Shown: positions 34,993 to 46,013 of the stretch, piece by piece
Position numbering within the stretch: position 1 is the stretch's first letter
How the letters are laid out: each line of letters begins with the position of its first letter
Assembly: GCF_022809125.1 (NCBI RefSeq)
Contig: NZ_JALGBI010000001.1
Location: 2,294,001-2,358,000 of the forward strand
DNA length: 64,000 nt
DNA from: Variovorax terrae
GTDB lineage: Bacteria; Pseudomonadota; Gammaproteobacteria; Burkholderiales; Burkholderiaceae_C
Direction: 5' to 3'
Translations under genes and position numbers: made by a program
Notes under the pieces: generated by a model
The model's input: the letters and a program-made list of their open reading frames with translations, nothing else
Databases searched by the model: none
Told to the model about the DNA's origin: nothing

Positions 34993-37410
34993 TCAGGCAC
35001 GCAGGCGCGCACCGAGCTGATCGACCAGCTGGCCGACCACGGCCTGCACGGCGGCTTCGATCTGCTCGTCGGTCAGTGTGGCTTCATCGCTGTTGAGCGT
35101 CAAGCGCACGGCCAGGCTCTTCTCGCCCTCGCCCATGCCGCCGCCGGCTTGCTTGGGACGGTAGACGTCAAACAGCACGGCACCGCGCAGCAGGCCGTTC
35201 GTCGGGGCCGCCTGCACGGCCGCCATGAGCGCCGCGTGGGTCACCGATTCGGTCACCAGTACGGCGATGTCGCGCTCCACGGCCTGGTGCTTGGCAACCG
35301 GCCGGAAAGCCGGTACCGCGCGCTGCAGCACGGCATCCAGTTCCAGTTCGAACATGACGGGCGCATGCGCCAGGTCGTAGCCCTGGCGCCACTGGGGATG
35401 GAGTTCGCCGACAAAGCCGATGGCCTTGCCGTCGAGGATGACCCTCGCGCAACGTCCAGGGTGCATGGCCGGATGCTGCGCCGGCTCGAAGGACGCCTGC
35501 AAAGGCGCCAGCAGCGCCTCGACATCGCCTTTCGCATCGAAGAAGTCCACGCCCTGGTCCTTGCGACCCCATTGCGGCGCATCGACACTGCCATAGGTCA
35601 TGCCGGCGACACGCATCGGCTGATGCACGCCGGCAACCGTCGTGTCGGTATCGCGCACCGAGGCGTCTCGCAGGAACACGCGCCCCAGTTCGAACACGCG
35701 CACGCGCTGCGCCTTGCGGTCCAGGTTGAACTTCAGGACCTGCAGCAGCGAGCCAAGCAGCGACGAGCGCATCACGCTCATCTGGCTGGCAATCGGGTTG
35801 AGCAGCTTGATGGGCTCGGCATTGCCCGCCAGCTCGCGCTCCCAGCGTTCCTCGACGAAGCTGAAATTGATGGTTTCCTGGTAGCCGAGAGCCGCCAGCG
35901 CGCGCCGCACGGCAAACGCGCTGCGCTGCGATTCGGCGCGGATCCTGGCGGTGATGGGGGCCAGCGGCGGCGTGGTCGGCAGCTGGTTGTAGCCCACCAG
36001 ACGCGCCACTTCCTCGATCAGGTCCTCCTCGATCTGCAGATCGAACCGGTAGGACGGCGGCACCACGGTCAGCGTGCCCTCGCCTTCGGTCAGCGGCAAG
36101 CCCAGGCGCCTGAGCGCCTCGGCGCACTGCGCCTGGGTGAGAGGCATGCCGATCACCTTGGCCGCGCGTGCGACACGCAGCACGACGGGCGCAGCCGCCG
36201 GCAGATGGGCGATCTGGTCGTCCATCACGCCGGCCTCGCCCCCGCAGATGTCGAGGATCAACTGGGTGATGCGTTCGATGTGCTCCACCGTCTGGCCCGG
36301 GTCCACACCACGCTCGAAGCGATGGCCGGCATCCGTGGAGAAGTTGTAGCGGCGCGAGCGGCCGGCGATGGACTGGGGCCACCAGAACGCGGCCTCGACA
36401 TAGACATTCTTCGTGTCGTCCGACACCGCTGTGGCATCACCGCCCATGATGCCGGCGAGCGATTCGACCTGGGCGTCATCGGCGATCACGCCGACCTTGT
36501 CGTCCACCGTCACGGTGTTGCCATTGAGCAGCTTGAGCTGTTCACCGGCCTGGCCCCAGCGCACGTCGAGGCCGCCGTGGATCTTGTCGAGATCGAAGAT
36601 GTGCGAAGGACGGCCGAACTCGAACATCACGTAGTTGGAAATGTCCACCAGCGCCGTGACGCTGCGCTGGCCACAGCGGGCCAGCCGGTCCACCATCCAC
36701 TGCGGCGTGGCCGCCTGGGTGTCGACGTTGCGCACGATCCGTCCGGAGAAGCGGCCGCACAGGTCGGGGGCGCTGATCCGCACCGGCAGCCGGTCCTGGT
36801 ACTTCACCGCAGTGGGCGGAAATGCCGGCTGCTTGAGGGGTGCACCGGTCAGTGCAGACACCTCGCGCGCAATGCCATAGACGCTCAGCGCATGGGCCAG
36901 GTTGGGCGTGAGCTTCAGCGTGAACAGCGTGTCATCGAGGTTCAGGTAGGCGCGGATGTCCTGCCCCACGGGTGCGTCGGCCGCGAGTTCGAGCAGGCCG
37001 CCATGGTCCTCTGACAGCTTGAGCTCGCGCGCCGAGCACAGCATGCCCTGGCTTTCGACGCCGCGCAGCTTGCCGACCTTGATCAGGAAGGGCTTGCCGT
37101 CTTCGCCCGGCGGCAGTTCGGCACCGGCCAGCGCAACCGGCACCTTGATGCCGACGCGGGCGTTGGGCGCGCCGCAGACGATATTGAGCAGGGCGCCCTG
37201 CCCCGCATCCACCTGGCACACCCGCAGGCGATCGGCATTGGGATGCTGCACGGCTTCCTTGATCTCGCCCACCACGATCTTCGTGAACGGCGGCGCCACC
37301 GGCTTGAGCTCTTCGACTTCGAGCCCGGCCATGGTCAGCGTCTCGGCCAGTTGTTCGGTGGTCAGCAGCGGGTTGCAGAACTCGCGCAGCCACGACTCGG
37401 GGAATTGCAT
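34993..37410 (-). CDS. pheT: Phenylalanine--tRNA ligase beta subunit
   Basis: Large, 805-residue subunit of the alpha2-beta2 PheRS. In order: N-terminal tRNA-binding OB fold (residues 40-150, [19 protein letters not shown]), B3/B4 editing domain ([11 protein letters not shown] and [20 protein letters not shown]), B5 domain, the inactive synthetase-like core ([28 protein letters not shown]), and the C-terminal anticodon-binding FDX-ACB domain ([40 protein letters not shown] in part). The ATG at 37410 starts 26 bp after the pheS stop; both genes are co-transcribed. Confidence 0.97.
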   Translation of the reverse strand: MQFPESWLREFCNPLLTTEQLAETLTMAGLEVEELKPVAPPFTKIVVGEIKEAVQHPNADRLRVCQVDAGQGALLNIVCGAPNARVGIKVPVALAGAELPPGEDGKPFLIKVGKLRGVESQGMLCSARELKLSEDHGGLLELAADAPVGQDIRAYLNLDDTLFTLKLTPNLAHALSVYGIAREVSALTGAPLKQPAFPPTAVKYQDRLPVRISAPDLCGRFSGRIVRNVDTQAATPQWMVDRLARCGQRSVTALVDISNYVMFEFGRPSHIFDLDKIHGGLDVRWGQAGEQLKLLNGNTVTVDDKVGVIADDAQVESLAGIMGGDATAVSDDTKNVYVEAAFWWPQSIAGRSRRYNFSTDAGHRFERGVDPGQTVEHIERITQLILDICGGEAGVMDDQIAHLPAAAPVVLRVARAAKVIGMPLTQAQCAEALRRLGLPLTEGEGTLTVVPPSYRFDLQIEEDLIEEVARLVGYNQLPTTPPLAPITARIRAESQRSAFAVRRALAALGYQETINFSFVEERWERELAGNAEPIKLLNPIASQMSVMRSSLLGSLLQVLKFNLDRKAQRVRVFELGRVFLRDASVRDTDTTVAGVHQPMRVAGMTYGSVDAPQWGRKDQGVDFFDAKGDVEALLAPLQASFEPAQHPAMHPGRCARVILDGKAIGFVGELHPQWRQGYDLAHAPVMFELELDAVLQRAVPAFRPVAKHQAVERDIAVLVTESVTHAALMAAVQAAPTNGLLRGAVLFDVYRPKQAGGGMGEGEKSLAVRLTLNSDEATLTDEQIEAAVQAVVGQLVDQLGARLRA

Positions 37411-37436
37411 GCTTTTCTTCTCTCGTGTCTGTCGGT

Positions 37437-38489
37437 TTACTGGAACTGGCTCAGGAAGCGGATGTCGCCGTCGAAGAACAGGCGCAGGTCGTTCACGCCG
37501 TAGCGCAGCATGGTCAGGCGGTCCGGGCCCATGCCGAAGGCGAAGCCGATGTATTTCTCGGGGTCCAGGCCCATGTTGCGCACCACGTTCGGGTGCACCT
37601 GGCCCGAGCCCGAAACTTCGAGCCAGCGGCCGGCCAGCGGGCCGTGCTGGAACTGGATGTCGATCTCGGCGCTGGGCTCGGTGAAGGGGAAGAAGCTCGG
37701 GCGGAAGCGCAGCACCAGGTCGTCGCTCTCGAAGAAGGTGCGGCAGAAGTCGGTGAACACGACCTTCAGGTCCTTGAAGCTCACGTTCTCGCCGACCCAC
37801 AGGCCTTCGCACTGGTGGAACATCGGCGAGTGCGTGGCATCGCTGTCCACGCGGTAGGTGCGCCCCGGGGCGATCACGCGGATCTCTGGCATGCCCAGGC
37901 CGGCATCGATGCGCGCGCGGTGCTTCTTGACGTGCTGCACCGCATAGCGGATCTGCATCGGGCTGGTGTGGGTGCGCAGCAGGTTGGGCGCCTCGGGCGA
38001 ACCGCCCTCGACGTAGAAGGTGTCGTGCATGGAACGCGCCGGATGGTCTTCGGGCGTGTTCAGTGCGGTGAAGTTGAACCAGTCGGTCTCGATCTCCGGG
38101 CCCTGCGCCACGTCGAAGCCCATCGAACCGAAGATCGCCTCGATGCGCTCCAGCGTCAGCGACACCGGGTGCAGACCGCCCTGCCCGCGCTGGCGGCCCG
38201 GCAGCGAGACGTCCAGCGCCTCGGCCTTGAGCTGAACCTGCAGCTCCGCGTCGGCCAGGGCCTGGCGGCGCCGGGTCAATGCAGCCTCGATGGCCTGCTT
38301 GGCGAGGTTGATGGCGGCGCCGCGCGTCTTCTTTTCTTCCACGCTGAGGGCGGCCATGCCCTTCATGAGTTCGGTGATGCGCCCGGCCTTGCCTAGAAAC
38401 TGCGCCTTGGCGTTTTCGAGATCGGCAGGCGTCGTGCTTTGCGCGAACAGGGAAGTCGCGCTTTCGACCAGGGAGTCCAACTCGTTCAT
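37437..38489 (-). CDS. pheS: Phenylalanine--tRNA ligase alpha subunit
   Basis: Catalytic subunit of PheRS, 350 residues. The N-terminal coiled coil (1-100) is followed by the class II core with [12 protein letters not shown] (motif 2 region), [30 protein letters not shown] and the [14 protein letters not shown] and [14 protein letters not shown] motif 3 segments. The ATG at 38489 ([10 protein letters not shown]) is the conserved start; the open frame extends 17 codons further upstream but into the leader hairpin. Confidence 0.97.
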   Translation of the reverse strand: MNELDSLVESATSLFAQSTTPADLENAKAQFLGKAGRITELMKGMAALSVEEKKTRGAAINLAKQAIEAALTRRRQALADAELQVQLKAEALDVSLPGRQRGQGGLHPVSLTLERIEAIFGSMGFDVAQGPEIETDWFNFTALNTPEDHPARSMHDTFYVEGGSPEAPNLLRTHTSPMQIRYAVQHVKKHRARIDAGLGMPEIRVIAPGRTYRVDSDATHSPMFHQCEGLWVGENVSFKDLKVVFTDFCRTFFESDDLVLRFRPSFFPFTEPSAEIDIQFQHGPLAGRWLEVSGSGQVHPNVVRNMGLDPEKYIGFAFGMGPDRLTMLRYGVNDLRLFFDGDIRFLSQFQ

Positions 38490-38511
38490 AAATGCTCTGG
38501 AAATTGGCGAA

Positions 38512-38551
38512 CCAAAAAAGAGGGGCTGAAGCTCTTTCAAGCCTCAGCCCT
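38512..38551 (-). terminator. Terminator-like hairpin between rplT and pheS (possible attenuator)
   Basis: Reading leftward, GGGCTGAGGCTT-GAAA-GAGCTTCAGCCCC is followed by TCTTTTTT, a strong Rho-independent terminator about 22 bp before the pheS start. It could end the infC-rpmI-rplT transcript or work as an attenuator of pheST. No leader peptide rich in Phe codons is visible in the short stretch upstream. A second stem, CCTGCT/AGCAGG, lies at 38568-38590. Confidence 0.75.
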
Positions 38552-38602
38552 TCTGTTTGCTTGAGTTCCTGCTATTAGATCAACAGCAGGTCACCGCGGG
38601 AA

Positions 38603-38962
38603 TCAAGCAGCCAGCTTGGCCTTGACTTGCTCCACGATGCTGCCAAAAGCAGCCTTGTCATGCACGGCGAGGTCGGCCAGCACCTTGCGGTCGATCTCGA
38701 TGGAGGCCTTCTTCAGGCCGTTGGCGAACTGGCTGTAGGTCAGGCCCAGTTCACGCGCGGCGGCGTTGATACGGGCGATCCACAACTGGCGGAATACGCG
38801 CTTCTTGGTACGGCGGTCACGGTAGGCATATTGCCCGGCCTTCATCACCGCTTCTTTGGCGATGCGGAAGACATTGCCGCGGCGGCCGCGGAAACCCTTG
38901 GCGAGGGCGAGAACTTTCTTGTGGCGGGCGCGAGCCGTTACACCACGTTTGACGCGAGGCAT
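38603..38962 (-). CDS. rplT: 50S ribosomal protein L20
   Basis: A 119-residue 23S rRNA-binding protein that is needed early in 50S assembly. It is recognised by [33 protein letters not shown] (shown in two parts in the usual motif), [24 protein letters not shown] and [25 protein letters not shown]. In E. coli L20 represses its operon by binding the rpmI leader. Operon order infC-rpmI-rplT is kept here. Confidence 0.98.
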   Translation of the reverse strand: MPRVKRGVTARARHKKVLALAKGFRGRRGNVFRIAKEAVMKAGQYAYRDRRTKKRVFRQLWIARINAAARELGLTYSQFANGLKKASIEIDRKVLADLAVHDKAAFGSIVEQVKAKLAA

Positions 38963-38986
38963 GTGTTACTCCTTGTTCGTCGTTGA

Positions 38987-39190
38987 TTAAATGCCCATGC
39001 CGGGCAGCATCGCGGCCATCGAAACCATGTTGGTTTCATGCACCGTGACGGCACCGCGCAGGTGGCGCTTGTTCTTGGTGGTCTTCTTGGTCAGGATGTG
39101 ACGCTTGAAGGCTTGACCGCGCTTAACGGTGCCACCGGGACGAACGCGGAAACGCTTTTTCGCGCTGCTCTTGGTCTTCATTTTGGGCAT
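38987..39190 (-). CDS. rpmI: 50S ribosomal protein L35
   Basis: A 67-residue basic protein: [20 protein letters not shown] and [18 protein letters not shown] are the L35 signature. It lies 24 bp before rplT and 194 bp after infC, leaving space for an L20-binding leader. Confidence 0.97.
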   Translation of the reverse strand: MPKMKTKSSAKKRFRVRPGGTVKRGQAFKRHILTKKTTKNKRHLRGAVTVHETNMVSMAAMLPGMGI

Positions 39191-39384
39191 GTGAATGCTC
39201 CTTCTTCATTGTGCTCGTGAGGCGCTGCGAACCTGACGCAGACTTGATGGCCCCGAGCCACTTTTAGCGGCGGGCATGACCCCGCCGCATTCGCGCAGGG
39301 CCTGGGCCCCGCGCGTTGCAGCAGCCCCGAAGGGCTGCCGCGCTGCCTGTGCCGGCCTTTCAGCCGGCGCCAGGCAAATCCTCT
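39191..39384. other. 194-bp infC-rpmI intergenic leader
   Basis: No gene. Several G+C-rich inverted segments (for example GCCGGCGC and GGGCATGACCCCGCC regions) can fold when transcribed leftward. By analogy with E. coli and other bacteria it may hold the L20-binding autoregulatory structure; no specific pseudoknot was modelled. Confidence 0.45.
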
Positions 39385-39984
39385 TTACGCCGTCGTCGCG
39401 GCCGGAGCCGGTTCGACCGCGGCAGCCTTGGGGGCCGCCTTCTTCTTGCCCGGCGCGATCATCATGATCATCTGCCGGCCTTCGAGCTTGGGGAACTGCT
39501 CGACCACGATCAGGTCCGCCAACTCGTCACGAATGCGCTGCAACAGCGCCATGCCGATTTCCTGGTGCGTGATCTCGCGCCCCCGGAAGCGCAGCGTGAT
39601 CTTGCACTTGTCGCCCTCAGCAAGAAAGCGCCGGATGTTGCGCATCTTGATGTTGTAGTCGCCATCGTCGGTACCGGGCCGGAACTTGATTTCCTTGATT
39701 TCGATGACCGTCTGCTTGGACTTTGCTTCCGCCGCCTTCTTCTGCTCCTGGTACTTGAACTTGCCGTAGTCCATCAGGCGGCAGACCGGGGGATTGGCCG
39801 CAGCCACGATCTCCACCAGATCCACATCCAGCTCGCCTGCCATTCGCAGGGCTTCGGACAGGCTGACAATGCCCAAGGGCTCGTTCTCGGGTCCGCTCAG
39901 GCGGACTTCCGGGGCCATGATCTCCCGGTTCAGGCGGTGTTTGCGTTCCTCGCGCTGGCGGCGGTCGCGAAATTCAGTAGCGAT
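39385..39984 (-). CDS. infC: Translation initiation factor IF-3, non-canonical AUC start
   Basis: IF-3 of 199 residues that keeps the 30S subunit free and checks the start codon. The N-domain has [20 protein letters not shown], the linker [21 protein letters not shown] and the C-domain [22 protein letters not shown] plus [16 protein letters not shown]. An internal ATG at 39918 would lose the first 22 residues of the conserved N-terminus. The reading frame extends from an ATC at 39984-39982 (ATC GCT ACT GAA TTT CGC...), 7 nt after AAAGGA. As in E. coli, where infC begins with AUU, a rare start would let IF-3 repress its own synthesis. Confidence 0.88.
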   Translation of the reverse strand: MATEFRDRRQREERKHRLNREIMAPEVRLSGPENEPLGIVSLSEALRMAGELDVDLVEIVAAANPPVCRLMDYGKFKYQEQKKAAEAKSKQTVIEIKEIKFRPGTDDGDYNIKMRNIRRFLAEGDKCKITLRFRGREITHQEIGMALLQRIRDELADLIVVEQFPKLEGRQMIMMIAPGKKKAAPKAAAVEPAPAATTA

Positions 39985-40092
39985 GGCTCAATCCTTTAAA
40001 AATTCTGCTAAAAAATCTGTAGCAAACACCGTCCGGTACACGCGGACAAGCAGCTGTTTTCTTTCAAAAACCAGCATTTGCATTGCTGCAAA

Positions 40093-42000
40093 TCAGAGCT
40101 TGTGAGCGATATCGCCTGCGATTTTCTGCGCGAACGCATCGAGGGACATCACACCGAGGTCCTGGTTGCCTCGGGCGCGCACTGCGACGGCACCTGCTGC
40201 CTTCTCCTTGTCACCCACGACGAGGATATAGGGCAGCTTTTGCATCGAATGCTCCCGTATTTTATACGTAATTTTCTCGTTGCGCAGGTCTAAAGCGACC
40301 CTAAGCCCTTGATTCTGCAGCGTTTTGGCCACTTCTTGGGCGTAATCCGCCTGGGAATCAGTGATATTGAGCACGGAAACCTGCACCGGCGCGAGCCAGG
40401 CGGGCATGGCGCCGGCGTGGTGTTCGATCAGCATGCCGATGAAACGCTCCAGGCTGCCGACGATGGCCCGGTGCAGCATGATGGGGCGGTGGCGGCTGCC
40501 GTCCTCGCCCACGTACTCGGCGTCCAGGCGCTCGGGCATGTTGGGGTCCACCTGCATGGTCCCGCACTGCCACTGGCGGCCCAGCGCATCCTTGAGCGTG
40601 TACTCGATCTTGGGGCCGTAGAACGCGCCCTCCCCGGGGGTGATCTCGAAATCACAGCCCGAGGCGCGCAGCCCCTGCGCCAGCGCCTGCTCGGCCTTGT
40701 CCCAGCTTTCCTCGGAACCGATGCGCTTCTCGGGCCGCGTGGCCAGCTTGTAGATGATCTCGGTGAAGCCGAAGTCCTTGTAGACCTTCTGCAGCAGCGT
40801 CGTGAAGGCCACGCACTCGGCCTGGATCTGCTCTTCGGTGCAGAAGATGTGGCCATCGTCCTGCGTGAAGGCGCGCACCCGCATGATGCCGTGCAGGCCG
40901 CCGGTGGGCTCGTTGCGGTGGCAGTTGCCGAATTCGCCGAAGCGTAGCGGCAGGTCGCGGTAGCTCTTGATGCCCTGCTTGTAGATCAGGATGTGGCCCG
41001 GGCAGTTCATCGGCTTGAGCGCGTAGTCGCGCTTCTCCGATTCCGTCGTGAACATGTTCTCGCGGTACTTGTCCCAGTGGCCGGTCTTCTCCCAGAGCGA
41101 GGCGTCCAGCAACTGCGGGCCCTTGACCTCCTGGTAGCCGTTGTCGCGGTAGACGCGGCGCATGTACTGCTCCACCTGCTGCCAGACCGCCCAGCCCTTG
41201 GTATGCCAGAACACCGTGCCGGGCGAGTGCTCGTCGAGGTGGAACAGGTCCAGCTCGCGCCCGAGCTTGCGGTGGTCGCGCTTCTCGGCCTCCTCCAGCA
41301 TCGTGAGGTACTGCTGCAGTTCGTCCTTGGTGGCCCAGGCCGTGCCGTAGATGCGCTGCAGCATCTCGTTGCGGTGGTCGCCGCGCCAGTAGGCGCCGGC
41401 CACCTTCATGAGCTTGAAGAACTTGAGCTTGCCCGTGCTCGGCACGTGCGGGCCGCGACACAGGTCCTCGAAGCCGCCCTCGCGGTACAGCGACACATCC
41501 TCATTGGCCGGGATGCTGGCGATGATCTCGGCCTTGTAGTGTTCGCCGAGGCTCTTGAAGTAGGCCACGGCCTCGTCGCGCGGCAGCACGCGGCGCGTCA
41601 CCGGCTCGTCCTTGGCGGCGAGCTGCGTCATGCGCTTCTCGATCGCCTCCAGGTCCTCAGGCGTGAACGGGCGCTTGTACGAGAAGTCGTAGAAGAAGCC
41701 GTTCTCGATCACCGGGCCGATGGTGACCTGGGCCTCGGGGAACAACTCCTTGACCGCATAGGCCAGCAGGTGAGCCGTCGAGTGGCGGATCACCTCCAGG
41801 CCGTCGGCATCCTTGGCGGTCACGATCGCCACCTGGCTGTCCTTCTCGAGGGTGAAGCTGGTGTCGACCACCTTGCCGTCGACCTTGCCGGCCAGTGCGG
41901 CCTTGGCCAGGCCGGCGCCGATGGAGGCGGCCACCTCGGCCACCGTCACCGGGCCGGGGTAGTCACGTTGGGAACCGTCGGGAAGCGTGATGTGGATCAT
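40093..42000 (-). CDS. thrS: Threonine--tRNA ligase
   Basis: A 635-residue class II synthetase. Order: TGS domain (1-60, [16 protein letters not shown]), editing domain (60-240) with [16 protein letters not shown] and [18 protein letters not shown], catalytic core (250-540) with [13 protein letters not shown] zinc/Cys region, [22 protein letters not shown] and [13 protein letters not shown], and C-terminal anticodon-binding domain (540-635) with [20 protein letters not shown]. The ATG at 42000 has a modest upstream site. It heads the thrS-infC-rpmI-rplT-pheST chain. Confidence 0.97.
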   Translation of the reverse strand: MIHITLPDGSQRDYPGPVTVAEVAASIGAGLAKAALAGKVDGKVVDTSFTLEKDSQVAIVTAKDADGLEVIRHSTAHLLAYAVKELFPEAQVTIGPVIENGFFYDFSYKRPFTPEDLEAIEKRMTQLAAKDEPVTRRVLPRDEAVAYFKSLGEHYKAEIIASIPANEDVSLYREGGFEDLCRGPHVPSTGKLKFFKLMKVAGAYWRGDHRNEMLQRIYGTAWATKDELQQYLTMLEEAEKRDHRKLGRELDLFHLDEHSPGTVFWHTKGWAVWQQVEQYMRRVYRDNGYQEVKGPQLLDASLWEKTGHWDKYRENMFTTESEKRDYALKPMNCPGHILIYKQGIKSYRDLPLRFGEFGNCHRNEPTGGLHGIMRVRAFTQDDGHIFCTEEQIQAECVAFTTLLQKVYKDFGFTEIIYKLATRPEKRIGSEESWDKAEQALAQGLRASGCDFEITPGEGAFYGPKIEYTLKDALGRQWQCGTMQVDPNMPERLDAEYVGEDGSRHRPIMLHRAIVGSLERFIGMLIEHHAGAMPAWLAPVQVSVLNITDSQADYAQEVAKTLQNQGLRVALDLRNEKITYKIREHSMQKLPYILVVGDKEKAAGAVAVRARGNQDLGVMSLDAFAQKIAGDIAHKL

Positions 42001-42017
42001 GGGTCAATTCTTCTCAG

Positions 42018-42049
42018 AAAAAAATAAAGCGCGGGCCAGGCCGCGCTTT
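42018..42049 (-). terminator. Rho-independent terminator upstream of thrS
   Basis: Leftward reading gives AAAGCGCGG-CCTGGC-CCGCGCTTT followed by ATTTTTTT, 18-49 bp before the thrS start codon. It most simply ends the zinc-ribbon gene (42194-42382), or could act as a thrS leader attenuator. Confidence 0.75.
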
Positions 42050-42050
42050 A

Positions 42051-42065
42051 CTATGAATTTGATAG
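42051..42065. repeat. CTAT(n)ATAG palindrome upstream of thrS
   Basis: CTAT at 42051-42054 and ATAG at 42062-42065 with a 7-nt AT-rich spacer, next to the terminator stem. Confidence 0.6.
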
Positions 42066-42193
42066 CTTGGAAAGACCGGGGCGCGCGGACTACCGGCCCT
42101 CAAGGCCGAAAAAACCTCTGGATGTAGTTCGCGGTGTCATAACCGAAGCTGCCTTTCCCGTTCTTGCTGTTGGTTGCAGTGAAGGCGGCCATT

Positions 42194-42382
42194 TTAACCG
42201 CTGGCGCCGCTTTTGCCCGGCACCTGGAATCCCAGGCCCTGGCAGGCGGGGCAGGTCGTGATCACGGTCTGCTTCTCGACCTCGAAGTTCTCGTTGATGT
42301 TCTCGCTCTCGATGCGCAGTTCGCCCGTGCCGTTGCAGTCCGGACAGGGGGTGCGCTGAAAGGCCACGGTTCCCTCGCTCAT
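42194..42382 (-). CDS. Small zinc-ribbon protein with two CxxCxGxG motifs (DnaJ-central-domain-like)
   Basis: A 62-residue protein with CPDCNGTGE and CPACQGLGF separated by about 27 residues, the DnaJ-type zinc-knuckle pattern, and little else. It should bind one zinc ion. I do not know its function. The start is the ATG at 42382; the open frame extends further upstream but overlaps the aceA terminator. It sits between aceA and thrS, reading left. Confidence 0.7.
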   Translation of the reverse strand: MSEGTVAFQRTPCPDCNGTGELRIESENINENFEVEKQTVITTCPACQGLGFQVPGKSGASG

Positions 42383-42432
42383 GGGCGGTCTCCTTGCGGT
42401 AAGTCGCGCCACTCTACGCCAAAAGCCGCCAA

Positions 42433-42463
42433 CAAAAAAGCCCGCCGGGCGAACCGGCGGGCT
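42433..42463 (-). terminator. Rho-independent terminator after aceA
   Basis: Stem AGCCCGCCGG-TTCGC-CCGGCGGGCT with T6 on the leftward transcript, 20-50 bp downstream of the aceA stop. Confidence 0.9.
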
Positions 42464-42482
42464 GGGCCTAGAGCCGGAAGGA

Positions 42483-43808
<1,326 letters not shown>

Positions 43809-43840
43809 GGTTCACTCCAAGGTTGGTTGAGACGATGGGT

Positions 43841-44030
43841 GAACTTTAAGTCTTCTACAAGACCTTGTGAAGCTCTTATGTCTTATACAAGAGATAAATT
43901 TATCTCAATCAAATCAAAGGCTTATTCATTATTTTTCTCAATGTGATAAATAATTTCTTGTATTGAGAAAAATTCTTGCAGCGCAGCATTCTGATTTTTC
44001 ATATTAAGAAATCAAATTCAGGATTGATGA
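43841..44030 (-). promoter_or_regulatory. AT-rich control region of aceA with palindromes
   Basis: About 190 bp far lower in GC than the neighbours. GTCTTCTACAAGAC (43850-43863) and GTCTTATACAAGAG (43880-43893) are direct copies exactly 30 bp apart. GAGATAAATTTATCTC (43891-43906) is a perfect 16-bp palindrome. TTCTCAAT (43935-43942) and ATTGAGAA (43962-43969) form an inverted pair that includes a reversed TACAAGA-like box. A regulator binding on one face of the helix is likely. Its identity is not evident. Confidence 0.6.
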
Positions 44031-44056
44031 AAACCGCTGGCCAGGCCCTGCCGTGC

Positions 44057-44455
44057 TCACCGGCCCGGCACCCAGTCGCCGCCGGCGATCACCGGCCTCC
44101 CGTGCACATGGTCCGGGTTGATCTCATAGACGATGCAGTCGAGCCAGCGCCCCATCACCTGCACCGGGACGATGCGCTTGAAGTACTCGCTGCTCGGCAG
44201 CGGGGACAGCTCCTCGATCTCGTCCAGCACCCGCTCGAGCGCCGGCTCGATCTCGTAGACCTCGCCCTGCACGGCCCGCGCGCCGCCCAGCGTCACCCCC
44301 GGATAGCGGCCCAGGTGGTACATGACACCCTGGATCGTCGCGGCGCCAACGAAGCGGGGCGCGGGCGCGAGCCGGGTCATGTCGTTGTCGCCGCCGCGGC
44401 GCAGGGTGCCGTAGACGAAGACATGACGCGGCGGCGTGGCAGGGGCTTGGGGCAT
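44057..44455 (-). CDS. Gamma-glutamylcyclotransferase-like protein (AIG2/GGCT family)
   Basis: A 132-residue GGCT-fold protein. It carries the substrate-binding VFVYGTLRRGG near the N-terminus, GVMYHLGRYPGV, GEVYEIEPALERVLDEIEE with the likely catalytic Glu, and a closing DCIVYEINPDHVHG strand. Such proteins may release 5-oxoproline from gamma-glutamyl amines. The start ATG is at 44455, 41 bp from a divergent EamA gene. Convergent on nothing; the aceA control region begins just beyond its stop. Confidence 0.8.
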   Translation of the reverse strand: MPQAPATPPRHVFVYGTLRRGGDNDMTRLAPAPRFVGAATIQGVMYHLGRYPGVTLGGARAVQGEVYEIEPALERVLDEIEELSPLPSSEYFKRIVPVQVMGRWLDCIVYEINPDHVHGRPVIAGGDWVPGR

Positions 44456-44496
44456 GATGTGCGGCTTTGCTGATTCGTTCCAAGGAAAACAGTCTA

Positions 44497-45426
44497 GTGA
44501 ATCATTCCCCAACCGGGCGCTGGCTGGCCTATGGCAGCCTGGCACTGAGCATGTCGCTGGTGGGCAGCTACGTCGCCCTGTCCAAGCCGCTGGCCGCGGC
44601 CCTGCCCGTCTTCCTGCTGGCCTGGCTGCGCTTTGGCATCGGCGTGCTGGCCATGCTGCCCTGGCTGAAGAAGCCCGCTGATGAGCCGCCGATGACGGCG
44701 CAGACGCGGCAACTGGTGTTCCTCGAATCGTTCCTCGGCAACTTCCTGTTCTCGATCTGCATGCTGTACGGCGTGAGCCTGACCAGCGCCGTCTCGGCCG
44801 GCGTGATCATGGCCGCCATTCCCGCCGTGGTGGCGCTGATGAGCTGGGCCTTCCTGCGCGAGCGCATCGGCGCGCGCATCTGGGGTGCGGTGGCCTGCGC
44901 CGCGCTCGGCATCGGGCTGCTGGCGCTATCAAAACCAGAGCACTCTGCGACCGCTGCACCTGGACCTGCGGCCGATCTGGCTTCTCAACGGGCCTGGCTG
45001 GGCAATCTGCTGGTGTTCGGCGCCGTGCTGTGCGAAGCCGCCTATGCCGTGATCGGCAAGAAGCTCACCGGGGCGCTCGGCCCCAAGCGCATCTCCTCGC
45101 TGATCAACCTCTGGGGCTTTGTGCTGATGACGCCCATGGGCCTGTACCTGGCGCTGGATTTCGACTTTCCCGCCGTGGCCAGCGGCACCTGGGTGCTGCT
45201 GGTGTTCTACGCGCTGGCCGCCAGCGTCTGGACCGTGTGGCTCTGGATGACGGGCCTGAAACGCGTGCCTGCGGCGCAGGCCGGCGTGTTCACCGTGATG
45301 CTGCCGGTCAGCGCTGCGCTGGTGGGCGTGGTGGTGCTGGGCGAAACCCTCTCCAGCGCGCAGATGCTGGCGTTCGCGGTGGCGCTGGTGGGCGTGGTGC
45401 TGGCCACGCTGCCGGGCCGACGCTAG
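44497..45426 (+). CDS. EamA/DMT-superfamily transporter
   Basis: A 309-residue inner-membrane protein with about 10 helices in two EamA repeats (5-142 and 165-305), as in metabolite exporters. Visible are WLAYGSLALSMSLVGSYVAL, LVFLESFLGNFLFSICML, SAGVIMAAIPAVVALMSW in repeat one and AGVFTVMLPVSAALVGVVVLGE in repeat two. The GTG at 44497 is chosen as start, 9 bp after AAGGA. Between the repeats the segment SKPEHSATAAPGP comes partly from a GCTATCAAAA repeat remnant (44925-44941). Exported substrate unknown. Confidence 0.82.
   Translation: MNHSPTGRWLAYGSLALSMSLVGSYVALSKPLAAALPVFLLAWLRFGIGVLAMLPWLKKPADEPPMTAQTRQLVFLESFLGNFLFSICMLYGVSLTSAVSAGVIMAAIPAVVALMSWAFLRERIGARIWGAVACAALGIGLLALSKPEHSATAAPGPAADLASQRAWLGNLLVFGAVLCEAAYAVIGKKLTGALGPKRISSLINLWGFVLMTPMGLYLALDFDFPAVASGTWVLLVFYALAASVWTVWLWMTGLKRVPAAQAGVFTVMLPVSAALVGVVVLGETLSSAQMLAFAVALVGVVLATLPGRR
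44925..44941. repeat. Degenerate GCTATCAAAA repeat inside the EamA gene
   Basis: GCTATCAAAACCAGAGC has the left half of the palindrome family seen elsewhere but a decayed right half. It encodes the loop joining the two EamA repeats. Confidence 0.4.
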
Positions 45427-45429
45427 CGT

Positions 45430-45515
45430 CGCCCCCACGCTCGCTCACTGCGTGTAGCTCGCTGCCCCCCCGAGGGGCCGCTTTTTGCCTTGGGGCGGCC
45501 CGGCGGCAAAAAGAC
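45430..45515. repeat. CCCC/GGGG-rich intergenic repeat
   Basis: Order: GCCCCCACGCTCGCTCACTG, a stretch with CGTGTAGCTCGCTGCCCCCC, GAGGGGCC, TTTTTGCC-TTGGGGCGGCCCGGC-GGCAAAAAG. The last part is a hairpin that can serve as terminator for the EamA gene or the convergent rraA gene. The same sequence order recurs at 60494-60573 and, reversed, inside the FAD oxidoreductase gene. Confidence 0.75.
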
Positions 45516-46013
45516 TCAAGCCAGCGCCCGGTCCGCCACCACGATGCCGTCCTCGTCGGCATAGAGCCAGTCGCCAGGGCGCAGCCAGACGCCCTGGAGC
45601 TGCACCGCCACGTCTTGCTGCCCCTCGTTGCGCTTCTCGGTCGGCAGCGGCATGGACGCCAGCGCGCGGATGCCGACCTGCTGCTGCGCCAGCTCGGCCA
45701 CGTCGCGCACGCAGCCGTCGATCACCACGCCGGCCCAGCCGTTCTTCGCGGCCGCGGCCCCGAGGTTGCCGCCCAGCAGCGCGCGGCGCAGCGAGCCGCC
45801 GCCGTCCACCACCAGCACGCGGCCCTGGCCAGGCGAGTCCACCGCGGCCTTCACCAGCGAGTTGTCCTCGAAGCACTTGACGGTGGCCACCGGGCCGCTG
45901 AACCGGCGCACCGCGCCGAAGTCGCGAAACACGGGCGGCAGCACGCGAAACTGGCCGCTGACGTCGTTCTTGTGAGCATCGCACAGATCGCAGGTCGCAA
46001 AGGGGCGGGTCAT
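45516..46013 (-). CDS. rraA: RraA family protein (RNase E regulator or HMG/CHA aldolase-like)
   Basis: A 165-residue protein of the RraA fold. Motifs: [74 protein letters not shown] and [14 protein letters not shown]. Enzymes of this fold act as 4-hydroxy-4-methyl-2-oxoglutarate aldolases, while RraA proper inhibits RNase E. The active-site GGG-x-x-R and D-G-x-x-R-D segments are present, so aldolase activity cannot be excluded. The start overlaps the stop of the Lrp gene (ATGA), so the two are translationally coupled. Confidence 0.85.
   Translation of the reverse strand: MTRPFATCDLCDAHKNDVSGQFRVLPPVFRDFGAVRRFSGPVATVKCFEDNSLVKAAVDSPGQGRVLVVDGGGSLRRALLGGNLGAAAAKNGWAGVVIDGCVRDVAELAQQQVGIRALASMPLPTEKRNEGQQDVAVQLQGVWLRPGDWLYADEDGIVVADRALA

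Noticed and set aside
38490..38600. Phe leader peptide for pheST attenuation
   Set aside because: The hairpin is present but I found no short reading frame rich in Phe codons before it.
39918..39920. ATG at 39918 as the infC start
   Set aside because: It would remove the conserved N-terminal residues that the ATC-started frame restores.
44057..45426. Possible operon of the GGCT and EamA genes
   Set aside because: They are divergent, so they cannot share one transcript.
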